A program made the position numbers and the translations under genes. A DNA stretch of 64,000 nt from Dryococelus australis (lineage: Eukaryota > Arthropoda > Insecta > Phasmatodea > Phasmatidae). The stretch lies in NCBI GenBank assembly GCA_029891345.1, contig CM057000.1, positions 122,621,838 through 122,685,837 of the forward strand. Reading direction: 5' to 3'. This document shows positions 11,397 to 23,308 of the stretch, one piece after another; within the stretch, counting starts at the first letter, position 1; each line of letters starts with the position of its first letter. Below the pieces are notes generated by a model that worked only from the letters and a program-made list of their open reading frames with translations, was not told where the DNA came from and did not search any database.

Positions 11397-14300
11397 AGGC
11401 CTAGAAACATTCATAGTTGTTTTACATTCTTGGGTGTAATCATGTTCTCAACAGCTTCAATTTTTTCTGGGTCTGTCATAATTCCTTTTGGAGTTATGTA
11501 ATGACCGAGAATTTGCATTACATCCTGTGCGAATGAGCATTTTTTAGCATTGATTTTGACATTAAATTTGTACGTTTTCCAGATGCTCTTGGAATGGTTC
11601 CCTATTATAAAAATATCGTAGATGTACGCTACTGCGGTTTCCCATCTTAATGGTCCGAGCATGTCTACAAAATTTTGGATATAGTTCAGGGAGGTTGCGA
11701 GCCCCATTGGCTTATGGGCGTATTTGAAAAATCCGACCCTGTCGACAGAAAAGGTGAGTTTCTCGCGATCCTCTTTTCTAACTGGTATTGCGTAAAATCC
11801 CCTGACCATATCAATAGAACTGATGTATTTGGAATTTGCAATGTGTTAATAATGTCTTCTGTTCGTGATATCGGATACTGGACCTTTTTGGACCTTTTGA
11901 GGTATTGATTAAGTAATCGGAAGTCTGTTAGGAATCTTATCCTTCCTTGGCATTTTTTATTACTAAACCCGGTGCGGCGTATGGGGATTTGGATGGCATA
12001 AAAACCCCTGCTTCCACCATTTGTTGTATTCCTCTCTTAGTTTGGGATTTATTCGGTACAGTTTAGTATGCATAGCTTTATCTGATGTCAGCTCTAATTT
12101 GATGTCATATTTTTTTATTTCAGTTAATTCTGTAATAGTACTTGCGAACCTGTCCTGATATTTGTATAGTAATTCTTGTATGGCCTTGGTTTCTTAGTGG
12201 GATAGTTTATTGTTGATGTTTCGTAATTTAATCTTAGGAATTTCTGTCTCAATGTTCTCGATTTTGTTAATGCAATATTCTATGTTATGGGTCATATGCC
12301 TCTTTATGATAGCGATGATTAAAGGGACTTCTAATAATTTGTTATCATCAGAGGTGTGTATGAACATAACATTTTTACTGAGGATTAGTACAATATCATA
12401 TTTCTTCATGAAATCAACTCCTATTATTATATAAAGTTTCAAAATATCAATTAGGAGAAAGTCTTATTTTAATGTGTGCCCCGATATGCTGATATCTATG
12501 ATTGTTTTATATTGAGGAATTCGATTTCATGTGTGGCTCCTATTAGAGAAAAAATTTTTGGTAAATGGCATGCATTGTTGATTCGTAATGAGTGTTGTAG
12601 ATATACAAGATCTGGAAAATTCTGTATCTGGAAGTGCATTGTACTCTCTTCCTCAGATTCGAACAAAATCATATGGTGTTGATGTTTGTATAAACTGTTG
12701 GCGACATTCATCCTTGTGCGCCAGGGTTCCGTGTTTGTATATCCACTGTTTGCAGAACTCGTCATGTCTCAGGTTGCGTGCTCGCATTTCATCATCGCCA
12801 CACTGTTCTGTGTTGATGTTGACTAACTGGGCTGTTTGCCTAGTCTTATCATTTCCCGTGCGTGGTAATTTGACTCGGACTTGACCAATCGCAAACCTGT
12901 GTTTGAGCCTGTGGAACCATTTACCAATGTCCGTGTAGATTTCCGTTGCTTGGTTTGGGAACAATGGACAGTCTGCAGCGCGGTGTCCTGTGTGCAAACA
13001 GAGCGCACGTGTCATCGCCGTTTGGCTGTGTGGCCCGATGAAGGCCATGCAGTCCTTGCACTCGGAGCGGTTTAGCTGAATTTAACATTCCAGAGTCACA
13101 TCACGTGCCTCTTTCACGTCCACTTCCTTATTGTGTTTTTTCCCTAGTGAACCTTGCGTAATGATCTGGCCGTGTCGTCGGATTTCCCTGACCTGGTTTG
13201 TGAGCCCGAAATTCAATACTTGGTGTGTCCTGTTTTGTGTGATGTTTGGCTGTTTCAGCTTTGATAATGTGTTGTTCTTCAAGAGGTCGATATGCAAAAT
13301 TTTCATTTTTTGAATTAAATTTAGCGATTTCCACATACGACCTTTGTGGTGATCTTTTGCTAAATAGGATTTTGCAAACATCGATTTTCCTCTTTTGCAT
13401 TGGGGGAGGGGGTACACATCTGTCATTTTCATTTTGCCTTTGGTTTTCCTGCCTTCTATAGTTATTTCTGCAAGAGCTTTGATTTCTTTCCTCTATGTAC
13501 TCCCATCTGTTCAGCACCCTTAAGGAGCCTGCCTGATTGAGTTTTGCATATTTGTGGTAATATTTATCAGCGCCTTTATTCTATGGATTCCTGTAGTGTT
13601 CCCTACTCTGTTCCCTTTTAAATGCAGTGGACCCATCTAACATGACCTGGATTGGAGTCATTCCATGGGTATGGTTTCTTTGTTTGTATGTGAATGTGTG
13701 TTGTTTCACTTTAATTTTATTTCCCTGTGAATTTGTGGTTTTTTCCGGTTTGTGAGTTTGTACATTTCCTGTTTTAACATTGTAATCTCCTCTTGGAGTT
13801 TGGCATGTTCTCAAATTAGGGAATTATTTTCCATGACCTGGTTGTATCGGTATATCCCTAGTTCAATATTTTTCATGTTGTGTAGCAGTTGTTTCAGTGT
13901 GTGATTTTGTAGAGCTACAAGCTTGTCTGAAACTGTTGGTGAGAGAGATTTCCAAATGATTTTGATTAATTCTGGTTCTGGTAACTGTGGTTCGCATTTG
14001 TTTTTGTAGAAGATTAGGTCTTCTACATGAGAGTGACAACTTTCGCCTGGTTGTTGTTTCTTTGTTTGTAAGAGGTGTCTGTAGTTGTCCTTTGTGTTGA
14101 TATGTGTAAATGTTTGTAACAATTTGTTTTCAATTTGTTGCCGGGAAATTGGTTCCAAATTGGCACAATATACATTTTCGTAGGCCCTTTTGGCTGTGCC
14201 TTGTAAATATAACTTTAGGCACCTACGTTTTTCTATTTCATTCGATCCATTAATTTCAGTGGCGGTGTTGTAAGTGTCCAAAAATCCCTCCACATTTTCG

Positions 14301-15315
14301 TTAATTTCACCTGTGAATGTGGGGATTTGTTGTGGTTGTTTTATAATGATCTGTACTGGCTTTGTTGTGTCTGATAGTTTTGAAAGGGATCTGTTTTGTC
14401 CTCTATATTAACATAATGGTGCTAGAGTTTGGAATGGAAATTAAAAATTTTTCTGTTGCCTGGAGGGTTTTAAGAGGGTGTGGTCTAAAGTATCCACTTG
14501 TGCTTGTCTCATACGTGTTGTGGTCGTGTGTGTCGGGAAGTGAGTAATCAAGTGGAGTGTTTTGTTGGGTGGGTGAAGTGTGTGGGGTTTCTACTAAGTC
14601 TGTACTCTCATTAATTAACTGGGTCTGTTGTTCAGCGTGTTTATATAATGTGCACTTAGCATCGCTCACATCAAGTGTGACTATTTTTACCAATTTTATT
14701 ATTGATTTTGAGGCAGATTTCTCTTGTTTACTCATGTCTGTGTGCTGTGTGTTCGCATGTTTAGGGACAATAATGTAGAATTGACTTATGAACAAACATG
14801 CACACCTTCTACAAGCATTTAGATTTATTCTCCACCTGGCGCATCTGTAGAGTGGAGAATTGCGTTTGCAAAAGCAATATGGATCCGAAGAGCAGTTCCG
14901 TTATAAGGCACGCATTAAGTTTTACAAACAAGAAGCTCACACACACGCTACATCGACAGTACAATAGGCGTATCTGTCCGGTCGCATTTGGCTTGTGCAG
15001 CAAGGTTGCTCGCGCGCCTGCTCAGTGACCATAATATCCTGACCTTGAATCATGCAGTGCAAAACTTCGCGATCTTTTGAATGGACTGCTGGCAAGTCAA
15101 TGTTAGGCTTGTTTACTGATATATTTGTAGTCGCTACTATACCTTGGATTGCAATTCTGAATTTTAATTTCAATTTAAGTTTATTAATTGGTAAAAACTT
15201 TACTTTAGTTTTCCACACTTGGCTTCTCGCGAGGTTGGAAGTGTGAGGCGCCTCCACCAGTTGCTGTGACCCCGCTCTAGCTAACAGGACACACATTCAT
15301 TTAAAAGGGGAATGA

Positions 15316-15904
15316 TGTAGTCTAGTAAAGCAAATGCCCATATTACAAAACACTACATTTATTGATTAAATCAAGACTACAATCATTCAATCGTTAAGTC
15401 ATTACATTATCACTTTAGATCAATGCAAGAGACTTAATTAAACTCAGTTTACAGGAAGCTATTCTGTGAAAATGCTTCATGATTGCTTGAATATGGCGTT
15501 TATTTATCGCCTCACTCGCCTTCACCTCAAGATACTTTAAGACGCCCTAACAGGAAGGATAATTACCCACTGTCGATTATTCGAATTCGCTCAGGCTCGT
15601 CTCGACGGCTGTCCCCGTGCGATGTCGACCTCTGGTCCGCTGGACTGGCGGCCCTCACAGTGATGTTGACGCAGGCAGCCCTCTGGCGTCGGCAGGAACA
15701 AATATGGCAGAGAGCCTCCAGAGCTCGCGCCATTTATACTTCGCCGCCCGGCCTTGTTTGGATAACTTATCCTCGGCTGTTGCAATAACTGACATCGCCA
15801 TTGCCTACATCCTTTGTGCTTCTCTCAAGGCCTGTCAGCCCTTGTCCTGGTGGTTCTCACAGCACTACGCATGGTAATTTACGCTGATATTTGTAACTGT
15901 AACA
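15316..15904 (-). repeat. LTR of the gypsy remnant (589 bp)
   Basis: On minus it starts TGTTACAGTTAC and ends GACTACA, giving TG...CA termini. A polyadenylation-type AATAAA lies near its 3' end (about 15.36 kb). The placement upstream of gag fits a 5' LTR. Exact ends are inferred, because no second copy is present in the window. Confidence 0.6.
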
Positions 15905-16164
15905 ATGAAATATGTTGCTTTTAGTGCTACCTAAAAATTTTTATATATCAATAAGCAATGTTAATTTACAAATAGCATACCAAGAAAACTAAGTTACAAC
16001 AATATTTTAACTGTGAAATATTTCTTACTAGCCATTGCTACTAGCCATTCTCACTGTTTTAAATTTGTATTTAATACGAATACAATACTTTAAAGTTAAT
16101 CACACTGTTATTTATTTGTGGTAAACAAGTTTTTGAAATAACTGGTTTACAGGTTACTCCTACG
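15905..16164. other. Gene-free AT-rich spacer
   Basis: No recognisable feature. Confidence 0.4.
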
Positions 16165-16641
16165 GTAATTTTTCATAGGTTGGTTTCAAAATATCCTAAG
16201 AAACCGTGAATGAACTATAACATAAAAGTACTTTTTTTTTTGTTACATTAAACTTTTACTTATAATTCATTTATAAATAATAATATATCATTTATAAATA
16301 AAAAGAATACGACAGGGAGAAAATAGGTGTGTTGGTAATGCCTAGTAAGAAATATTCCTTATAAAAATGTTATTACACTGAGAGCGCACATGTGGTGCGT
16401 TGTCCTTCTGGTGTAGTTTTCTAAGCTTTGTTTGCATACTGCGGATGAATATCCTGGAAGTAGAACTTTAGGAGGGCTTCAGAAAATTTGGAAGTTATGC
16501 GGCTGGACTACAACACAAGTACGAAACGCTTGTGATACATGACATATTTAGGAAACAACCGAACATGTGATACATGGTGCGTTCGTGTGTATTTTCAAAG
16601 ATTTGATTTAAAAGGTGTGAATAAACCGTGAATAGTCGATA
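16165..16641. mobile_element. Rearranged MITE family B copy
   Basis: Three B segments in mixed orientation: a minus-oriented left end (16165-16222, ending aaaccgtgaatgaactata), a plus-oriented body and right part (16223-16510, with 'ggtaatgcctagtaag' and 'gatgaatatcctggaagtag'), and a second minus-oriented left end (16515-16641). It looks like two insertions or an inversion with loss. Confidence 0.7.
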
Positions 16642-17163
16642 TGCTTTCTTCTTTCATGTTCAACTTATATCGTACTTTTCTGACAATTTTGCTTGTATCT
16701 GTACTATTTTTTAAAGAAATCTGAATTTAGTACGGTCGAGTGCAGTTGCTTCTTTGGAAGCCACGCTGCCTCTACCTGCAGAAGAATGTGGAATTCGTAT
16801 GACAATCTCACTGCCACGCCTTTCTGTTGGCAACAAAAGAGTCGAGAGCCACAAAGGACCCGGAAAAAAAAATTAGTCGGCCCGCCACTTTAATGCACAG
16901 ACTCGTGAGAAAACTCTCATTAAAAAAACACTTGTGTGGACTATGAACTTTTCGGGCATTTTGCTGAAACGTAGGCCTAAATAGCAAAACTAGTTTATAA
17001 TTTTAACATCGATAAAAAAAGTTTTGCACAGAACAACTCGGTTTCCACCCAATTACGCTATTATAAATTATTTTATCAGAAATGCATTAAACAGTTAACA
17101 TACTCTTTCAACACATATTTTAAGTTGATTAGTTACAAGGAAGAACTTTAAATAAAAGGCTTA
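16642..17163. other. Gene-free stretch
   Basis: No gene recognised. The ORF at 16693-16893 (66 codons) has no recognisable domain. Confidence 0.4.
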
Positions 17164-17587
17164 CAAACCATTCACGGTTATACAATTTTTCAGCAGCCCT
17201 ACTAAAGTTCCACTTCAAGATTCCTACGCCTCATGCAAACAAAACTTACCTAATAGGGAAAATTTCGCCAAAAGGACAACGCATAACAATAACTCGCACT
17301 CAGTGTAATAATATTTTACAATATAACAATTTCATACTGAGCATTACCAACACATTTGTTTTCTCCATGTTGTTATCGTTATTAATTATAAATCGAATTT
17401 ATAATTTATAGGTAAAATATAAGTAAAAGTTAAATTAAACCAAAAACAAGGTAGTTTTATGTTAAAACAAGTATAAAATACTGATGATATATTATATATT
17501 TAGTAAAAAAATCAAGCACGTCATACATGGGGTGATTTTTCAAATGTTTTATTCAAAAAGTGCGAAGAAAAACGTGAATAGGCTACA
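17164..17587 (-). mobile_element. MITE family B copy, complete (about 424 bp)
   Basis: Both inverted ends present: aaccattcacggttatacaa at the left and gtgcgaagaaaaacgtgaat at the right, as seen on plus. Carries 'gcattaccaacacattt' and 'catacatggggtgattttt'. Useful as a reference copy for the family. Confidence 0.85.
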
Positions 17588-17993
17588 TCTTTTATTTACT
17601 TTCAATGTGCGATTTCTTCTCAGAACCTCAATCAAATTTAACAATTTACTTAAGACTTCACAACTTAGAATATAATATCCAGTGAAATTTGCCTTACTAG
17701 ATTTTATATTAGCAAACGTCTCAACGGTTGATTCAAAATCCGATACCCATACAAGTATCCATTACAGAGCCACACCAGTTGTATAGGAAGGGATAGTGAT
17801 ATTTCGCGAAAAGATGTCGAGAGTATGTACAGTTCAAAGCACTGAGGGGTCGCAAGACTTTTTTGATTGGCCGAAACCTGTTTCGGTTCGTGTTAACTAT
17901 TTGCGCACGAATCACGAAGGTACAGTGTCGGAGTTACGGAATCCTGCGTGGCTTGGTCAAATGCGGAAAAACACACACCAGCAGCCAATGGAG
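17588..17993. other. Gene-free stretch with a TTTCGCGAAAAGAT trace
   Basis: The motif atttcgcgaaaagatgtc near 17803 resembles the terminal repeat of the TIR element at 56806-57056 and may be a worn end of the same family. Nothing else is recognised. Confidence 0.35.
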
Positions 17994-18203
17994 CGAGTGA
18001 AGAGATTTGAGAGCCGATGTGGGTAATTGAAGTGAATATGGAGCGGCGCCGGAAGGAAGGGGAAGGAGGAAACGGGAGATCCCCGAGAAAACCAGCAGAC
18101 CAACGGCATCGTCCGGCACGATTCCCACTTGCGAAAATCCGGTGACCCGGCCGGGGATTGAACCCGGTTCGCCTTGGTGGGAGGGGAGCAGCCTACTGTG
18201 TGC
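17994..18203 (-). mobile_element. tRNA-derived SINE, 5'-truncated
   Basis: Read on minus it has the B box (gggttcaatccccggccggg), 'gattttcgcaagtggg', the 'cgtgccggacgatgccg' block and a tail. The A-box end stops at about 18203. The tail lacks the segment 'aagacctcgatgttaa' found in other copies. Confidence 0.8.
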
Positions 18204-18279
18204 TCCGAATTTTTCTTTGCGAAAATTTGTGGCCCTTCGTGTAGGTCTCATTGTAAGCAGACTGTCTATTCTAAATTTT

Positions 18280-18690
18280 AAAAAAATATGGAATATTCCA
18301 ATGCAACTTTTTTTTTTCAGCAGAGAAATGAAAGTCCATACTTGGTTGCCAGTTTATTGGCTATTGACACATAAATGTTGTCGTTGAAAAGTGTCGCAAG
18401 TCTGTAAAAATCGCTGTAAAGTAGCCCTCTGTATGCGCTATATATTATTCTGTAAAACAGTGTTTTAAACTACAGCGACAGAGCTGTATCTTTTCTGATC
18501 ATATTGCTGTGTTAAAACCTTATATACTAGTTACCGCTTAAAATTCTGAACAAACAGAACACACGCGATAGTTTGTTTATGCTATCTTTCATCGCCGTCG
18601 GAAATGGATTACTTATTCCGTATTTTTTTGTGTGTTAATTGTTTTAGAATTGACGGTTTTCTTGCGTTAGACGACACGACATCTTTTGTT
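18280..18690 (+). repeat. Repeat family D copy 1, exon-like start
   Basis: Matches 52440-52840 over about 350-400 bp. Shared blocks include 'gtcgttgaaaagtgtc', 'agtagccctc', 'agaacagtgttt'-like and 'aaaattctgaa'. Near the start is a pyrimidine tract with a splice-acceptor-like AG (18319-18320), then 17 codons ending in TAA (18372-18374); the other copy has the same layout (RNE..YL conserved). It may be a mobile element tail or the last exon of a duplicated gene. Confidence 0.55.
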
Positions 18691-18708
18691 AGTCACGTGT
18701 TATATGGC

Positions 18709-19139
18709 TATTGGCTGTTCACGATAAAAAAAAAGCACTTTTGAAAGCCCTGCTAAAGATATACTTTTATACAAGTTGTGTATTCGTCCGCCTTATGTAA
18801 AATTAACATTGCCATAGCCCTCATCACTTTATTCATGCGTCGGTCAAGTGAAACTGTAATATTTGTAAGAAAGTAAATATTTTTCAAATCTGCTCATTTA
18901 TAAACATCGATTGATTAAATACAACAGAAGATGAAAAAATATTAATTTTAAGTTATCACAAATAGTTAAGTTACAGTTTTTATTCGACGTTTATATATGG
19001 AACTACTTTCCAATGCATCTTTATCAAATTTAAGGGGGAATGTCACTCAGTGCGCCCATTAAAATATATGTATGATGGGGCAGTGACTTTTTTCTAAGGT
19101 TAATTTCTAAAGTGCTCACTTTATCGTGAACCGCCTTTA
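18709..19139 (-). mobile_element. MITE family A copy (about 430 bp)
   Basis: Left ttggctgttcacgataaaaa, right gctcactttatcgtgaaccg. Contains 'attcatgcgtcggtcaagtg' and 'gtgcgcccattaaaatatat'. It inserted near the end of repeat D. Confidence 0.9.
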
Positions 19140-19172
19140 CCAGAATGTGTTACATTTAGTTATATATAGTTA

Positions 19173-19641
19173 ACTAGCGACCCGCCCCGCCCTCGCTCGG
19201 GTGCGATATACAAATATGGCGTTGTTTAGGTTTACAGCAAGTATATACACTAAATTCTTAAGGTGACTAGCATAGGATTAATACTGTGTTGTTCACAAAG
19301 TCTTCGTAAGTGAAATTTAAACTACAAAAATGGTTACTGTGGGTCATCCTTAAAAGATAAATAACTTATATGCTGTGATGGCCTTTTTTGTAGACCTTTT
19401 TTGAGATCTACGATTCCGTAGTACATTAATTTGGTGTATCTCTTATGGTTTAGTCAGCTTAAGCCATGTAAGCGCCCGAAAAACGACTTTTTCTACTATC
19501 CTTACAGTAAATATTAATGTATTATATACCTAAACCTTGATGACGGAAACCGCATCAAAATCCATCAAGTAGTGTAGAAGCCTTAGCCGAATACACAGCC
19601 ACACGCGGCCGGGCGACTTGTTTTATACTATTTATATATAG
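19173..19641 (+). mobile_element. Dispersed arthropod-type repeat (ACTAGCGACCCGCCCCG)
   Basis: Begins actagcgacccgccccgccc and ends ttgttttatactatttatat, with 'ccgcatcaaaatccatcaag' near the 3' end. This pair of end motifs is familiar from short repeats spread through many arthropod genomes. I cannot name the family with certainty. No coding sequence. Confidence 0.55.
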
Positions 19642-19689
19642 GTTACGGTTTGTGTCACCTTGTTATTACTATTGGTGGGTAAATTAGTG

Positions 19690-19740
19690 TAACCTAAGTC
19701 AACCTACATAAAATTAACCTAACCTAACTTAACCTAATGC
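19690..19740. repeat. Short AACCT-rich run (telomere-like motif)
   Basis: About five imperfect AACCTAA units. This is the complement of the insect telomere unit TTAGG. Too short and imperfect to be a telomere. Confidence 0.6.
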
Positions 19741-19741
19741 A

Positions 19742-20392
19742 ACGGCGTCGTGCCGTTTACTGCACAATGGAAGCACAGAACACACTATGCCGCTGGCCGT
19801 CAAGTGTCAAAGCTTCCACGTGCACCCATAGTTATTTCTAAACGCAGCACGCGACGGAAAACCCGTATCGTCTGAGACGGACCTAACGGCCGGACTTGCG
19901 GCGTTGGAAATGTTTAATAAGTGGATCCCCCTTAAGTGGATTCCGTCCAAAGACGAGAAGAAATAGTCTGGGAGCCCGAGTCGGGCCTGCCTTGTGCCCG
20001 GTCAGGGAGTTTTTACGTCCTCATTTCTCCATTCTCCCCCTACAACCCCGGGGCACCCTGATGGGCCTCCTGGCAACCAACCCCCTTTATTGCCCGACCG
20101 ATGGAATGCGTGCTGAGGGGTGTACGAATGAGCTATTTTTAGTCGAGGGTGTCCCTCGCCATGGGGTAGTCAAAGGTGGTCAGGGCAGCTGCCCCCCCCC
20201 CCTTAAGAAAGGTTAAAGTAAATGAAACAACCTCAGCTAATACTACAAGAGTGGCATAGTGCTTACTAAGCTAGGGTATTTTGACGAGTTGTTAAAAGCT
20301 AAAGTAGCTTGGATGGCTGGATGAGATCGTGGCACATTCTACCGACGCAAAAGGATAACTATAGGTGTAATCTAAAGCTCCTATCCCACTCA
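19742..20392. other. Gene-free stretch, GC-rich in part
   Basis: The 106-codon ORF at 19896-20216 has no recognisable domain and ends in a C run. Confidence 0.35.
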
Positions 20393-20436
20393 CAAACATC
20401 CCTCCCCCCCCAAATAAATACTGGCTACGCCTCTGT
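20393..20436 (-). mobile_element. Repeat end, CAGAGGCGTAGCCAG type
   Basis: On minus, CAGAGGCGTAGCCAGTATTT is followed by a G run. This end type recurs in dispersed arthropod repeats. Only the end is identifiable. Confidence 0.4.
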
Positions 20437-20518
20437 CCCCAACGGAAACGGTGGTAAAGTAGAATAGAGACGGAGAGTGAGAGAAGGACGAGCAGGCTCA
20501 TTAGACAAAATGGTACAA

Positions 20519-20590
20519 AGCATAGGCGCCGAATTCACTACGGAAATGGTTGAGAGGGGTGGAATAAGGCCTTCCCCCTCCCCTCACAAC
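20519..20590 (+). repeat. Repeat family F end (GCATAGGCGCCGA)
   Basis: Begins gcataggcgccgaattcac, then G-rich. The same start appears in reverse at 51796-51875. Confidence 0.45.
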
Positions 20591-21225
20591 AACCATATTT
20601 TTTAGTCAGCAGGGTCGTTGCCGCCACAGGGTTGATTGCCAGTGGTCAGTCATTACTTCAGATTGTAATCAGAATTTATAACTTTCATAGTTCTTTATAA
20701 CGTAACCAAAAGCAGCAGTATTTCAATTAAATTATTTTGCTTAAATTAGAAATACAGTGCACTGTAAGATATACAGAGAAAGGCAGTTTCGTTCGAGGTC
20801 AGAAAATATAACATGACTGTACTATTTTTTTTATGCAAGTCGCACGGAACAAGCAATTCTATTGGCGGTCATGTGACCGACCGTATCAACCAGATAGGCA
20901 AAGAGTAAATCGCGTAAAGAAAAATATGGCGAAACTCACTGCGGTTATTAATATTTCGTGTTTTTAAGATATTGAGTTGAGATCTAATAGTGTTGTAGGA
21001 GATGAATGAATATTCTTCATATTAATTATAATGCACAAATTTAATAAAAACTAAGTTTTCAGGAGCTTTTAAATTATTGTGGTGGCAATTAATATATCCA
21101 TTGGAGCCATCAATTAGTCTCTGGCAAGGTAAAATGTTGTTTCATATTGTTTGTGTGAACACGTTTATTATGGAATTTGCTTAATATTTTTACGTGGGAA
21201 TTTATAATCTATTTCCGTGAGAAAT
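20591..21225. other. Gene-free AT-rich stretch
   Basis: Nothing recognised. It may be the interior of a family F element if 20519 and 21316 are its two ends. Confidence 0.35.
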
Positions 21226-21316
21226 CTCCCCTGCTGGCTGAAAAGTCAGATGTTTTGGGGGGGGGGGTGCCCCCTCCTCACCCCTGCGCGCTGACTTCGC
21301 GACACACCACTGCATC
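21226..21316 (-). repeat. Repeat family F fragment
   Basis: Shares 'cccctgctggctgaaaagt' and a following G/C-run section with 51796-51875. Probably the opposite end or a reverse-oriented copy of the 20519 repeat. Confidence 0.5.
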
Positions 21317-21369
21317 GGCCATATTCTTATACATTTTCTCTCTCGAAATTCAGTGAGCTAAACTAAGTT

Positions 21370-21878
21370 TGTTAAGGGACAAAGGTCTTAATTAAATAAA
21401 AGAATTAATTATAGTTTTCTAATTTCATTTACATTAACTACAAACAAAGTTCTCTCGACTCAACATCTCACAATAAATTGATATCACTTACTTTTTACAA
21501 TTAATGACTTCAGTAATACAATAAATTAATGAAACTAAACAATTAAAAGTCAGTCCCAATAGACAGTGAATTAAAACTTATTTCATGATTTTATTAGTTA
21601 CGCGTCCATATTTGACAGTTCTAATATTTACAGTAACGTCAGTATTACATGACCATTCAGTCCCATCTCAGTTTAGTCTATGTCCCACCAGTCCGCAATG
21701 TTCTGGACTTCTCCAAGCGCCCTCGCGAACAGTAGGCTTCACTCACCGGGGTTCACGCCCTCTCATCCACTCACCCCAAGAACACCTCGACCGCAGTCGT
21801 ACCTCTTCTCACTTTGCGCCCTCACTCAGCTAGATGGCCTTCGTCAAAGACTGCTGGCCGCTGTACCGCGGCAGTATA

Positions 21879-21919
<41 letters not shown>

Positions 21920-22221
21920 TATTAGGCCGCCATCCAGAAATCTCCCTAATTCCCTAGTTAGGCCGAGTGTCCTAAGTACCAGAATATTCTTGCGCCTATT
22001 GTCGGCTTCTTCAGCAATTTGAAGAGGAGGAGGTGGAGGAGGAGGGGCTGTGACGCCAGCCAATCTCGCCGCTGTCAATTATTCACGGGCTTCCCAGAAG
22101 GGGACAGCAACACGGCAGCGAATGCGTCGTTCCGGACTAGGGGAGGGTCGAGGTTTTCACCTCCCCCCTCCCCCCTTCACAGCAACAGACAGGAGCTCGG
22201 TGCCAGCTGCAGCAAGTAACA
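21370..22221 (-). repeat. Possible solo LTR (about 850 bp)
   Basis: On minus it runs from TGTTACTTGC to CCCTTAACA, so it has TG...CA ends with a short inverted TGTTA/TAACA. CpG-rich in the upper half, AT-rich in the lower half, with a TA microsatellite at 21873-21917. No second copy and no matching target duplication were seen, so this is tentative. Confidence 0.3.
21873..21917. repeat. (TA)n microsatellite
   Basis: About 45 bp of alternating TA. Confidence 0.95.
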
Positions 22222-23308
22222 TTACTTTACATAGAGCGCAATGAGATGAAAACCCACTGGGAAGTGGGAATGGATCGGCTCAGCTCGACACAGTTCGGCA
22301 CATGAAAGGAATGCCAGAATGCATCCCGGGAAGTAAAATCCGCTCGCCTCGAACGGTCAGTACGCCCTACACATGCGACCAGACAGGACGTGACGTTGAG
22401 CGCTCTTGCAACGTGTAACATGTGGTTGATATACATGTACATGCACGTTTTGTTTTTAAAGGTTTTTGATTTAAAAAAATAATAATTAAATGGATACCAG
22501 AAAATATTGCATTTTGTAAGAAAGTATCGTTTCCAAGTTTGTATTATATTTAAGCTGCTATTGGGTCTACCGTATTATCAATGAAGAAACGGATGTCCTT
22601 ACTACAGTTTGTTTTCCAACGACTTTCAGCAGAAGGTTAGTAAGTTCATGTCTGTCCTATTACAAATGTTCATGGCTAATAATTGGAGTTCTGCTTGTGC
22701 TAACACATGAGAGCACAATTCATACTAGTATTTACCGTTGCCTTCGTTTTTTCTTTATCTCTTCTTAAAAAGTAGAATTATAATTAGATTTTTCATTTTT
22801 TTTGCCACATGCTGCTGGTGAAATAACGCACGCCTCTTATAAAAATCTAATGCTTCCAACTGACTGAGTTCCGGTGCTTATCTATCTATCCCTGAAAAAT
22901 TTCCATTGGTTGACCGTTTTTTCCTAGAAATTAAAAAAAAAGTAGCCTTGTATATAGTACACGTGACAAACTAGTTTTCGTTTGTACGTGGTAATCAGCT
23001 AATGCTTGTCATAAAAAGCACATACGAACTTCTTATAGTTGACCATAGAAGCAGGTTAATAACGTGAGACGTGTTTAGAGATATACGGAATATTTCACAC
23101 ACCCAGAATTTGTGTTCATGACACTTATTTTTTTCCTTCATGTTCCTTCCCTCTCTCGCAGTATTAAGAACTACCCCTCAGGTGAATTTTTCAATTGGTT
23201 AACCCCCCATCGTTAGTCGGTGCCCTGCAGGCCATTACAAATGGTCTAACTACGGGTCAAGCTGCGTAGAACCGAGTGGTGCCGTGCCCTGCTGTCCTTT
23301 CATGATAC
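22222..23308. other. Gene-free stretch
   Basis: No gene or repeat ends recognised. Short ORFs (70 codons or fewer) show no known domain. Confidence 0.4.

Larger units (their letters stand above)
10014..15904 (-). mobile_element. Ty3/gypsy LTR retrotransposon remnant with 5' LTR
   Basis: This is a fossil element, broken in several places. On minus, from high to low coordinates, come one LTR (15904-15316), gag-like sequence (about 14.8-13.8 kb), a CCHC-type zinc-knuckle region (about 13.0 kb), an aspartic-protease-like region (about 12.4 kb), reverse transcriptase (about 11.9-11.4 kb), RNase H (about 11.2-10.6 kb) and the beginning of an integrase N-terminal domain (10.47-10.0 kb). Parts match the Ty3/gypsy gag-pol order. 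The RT region carries the family's 'FSVDRVGFF' and 'HKPMGLA' motifs. No 3' LTR is present: the element ends against a family A MITE. With no LTR pair, age cannot be estimated from LTR divergence; the decay suggests it is old. Confidence 0.85.

Noticed and set aside
19690-19740. True telomere or chromosome end
   Set aside because: Only about five imperfect AACCT units, embedded in unrelated sequence.
22019-22244. Paired ORFs near the possible solo LTR
   Set aside because: They lie in purine/pyrimidine-rich sequence inside a likely LTR; no protein family fits.
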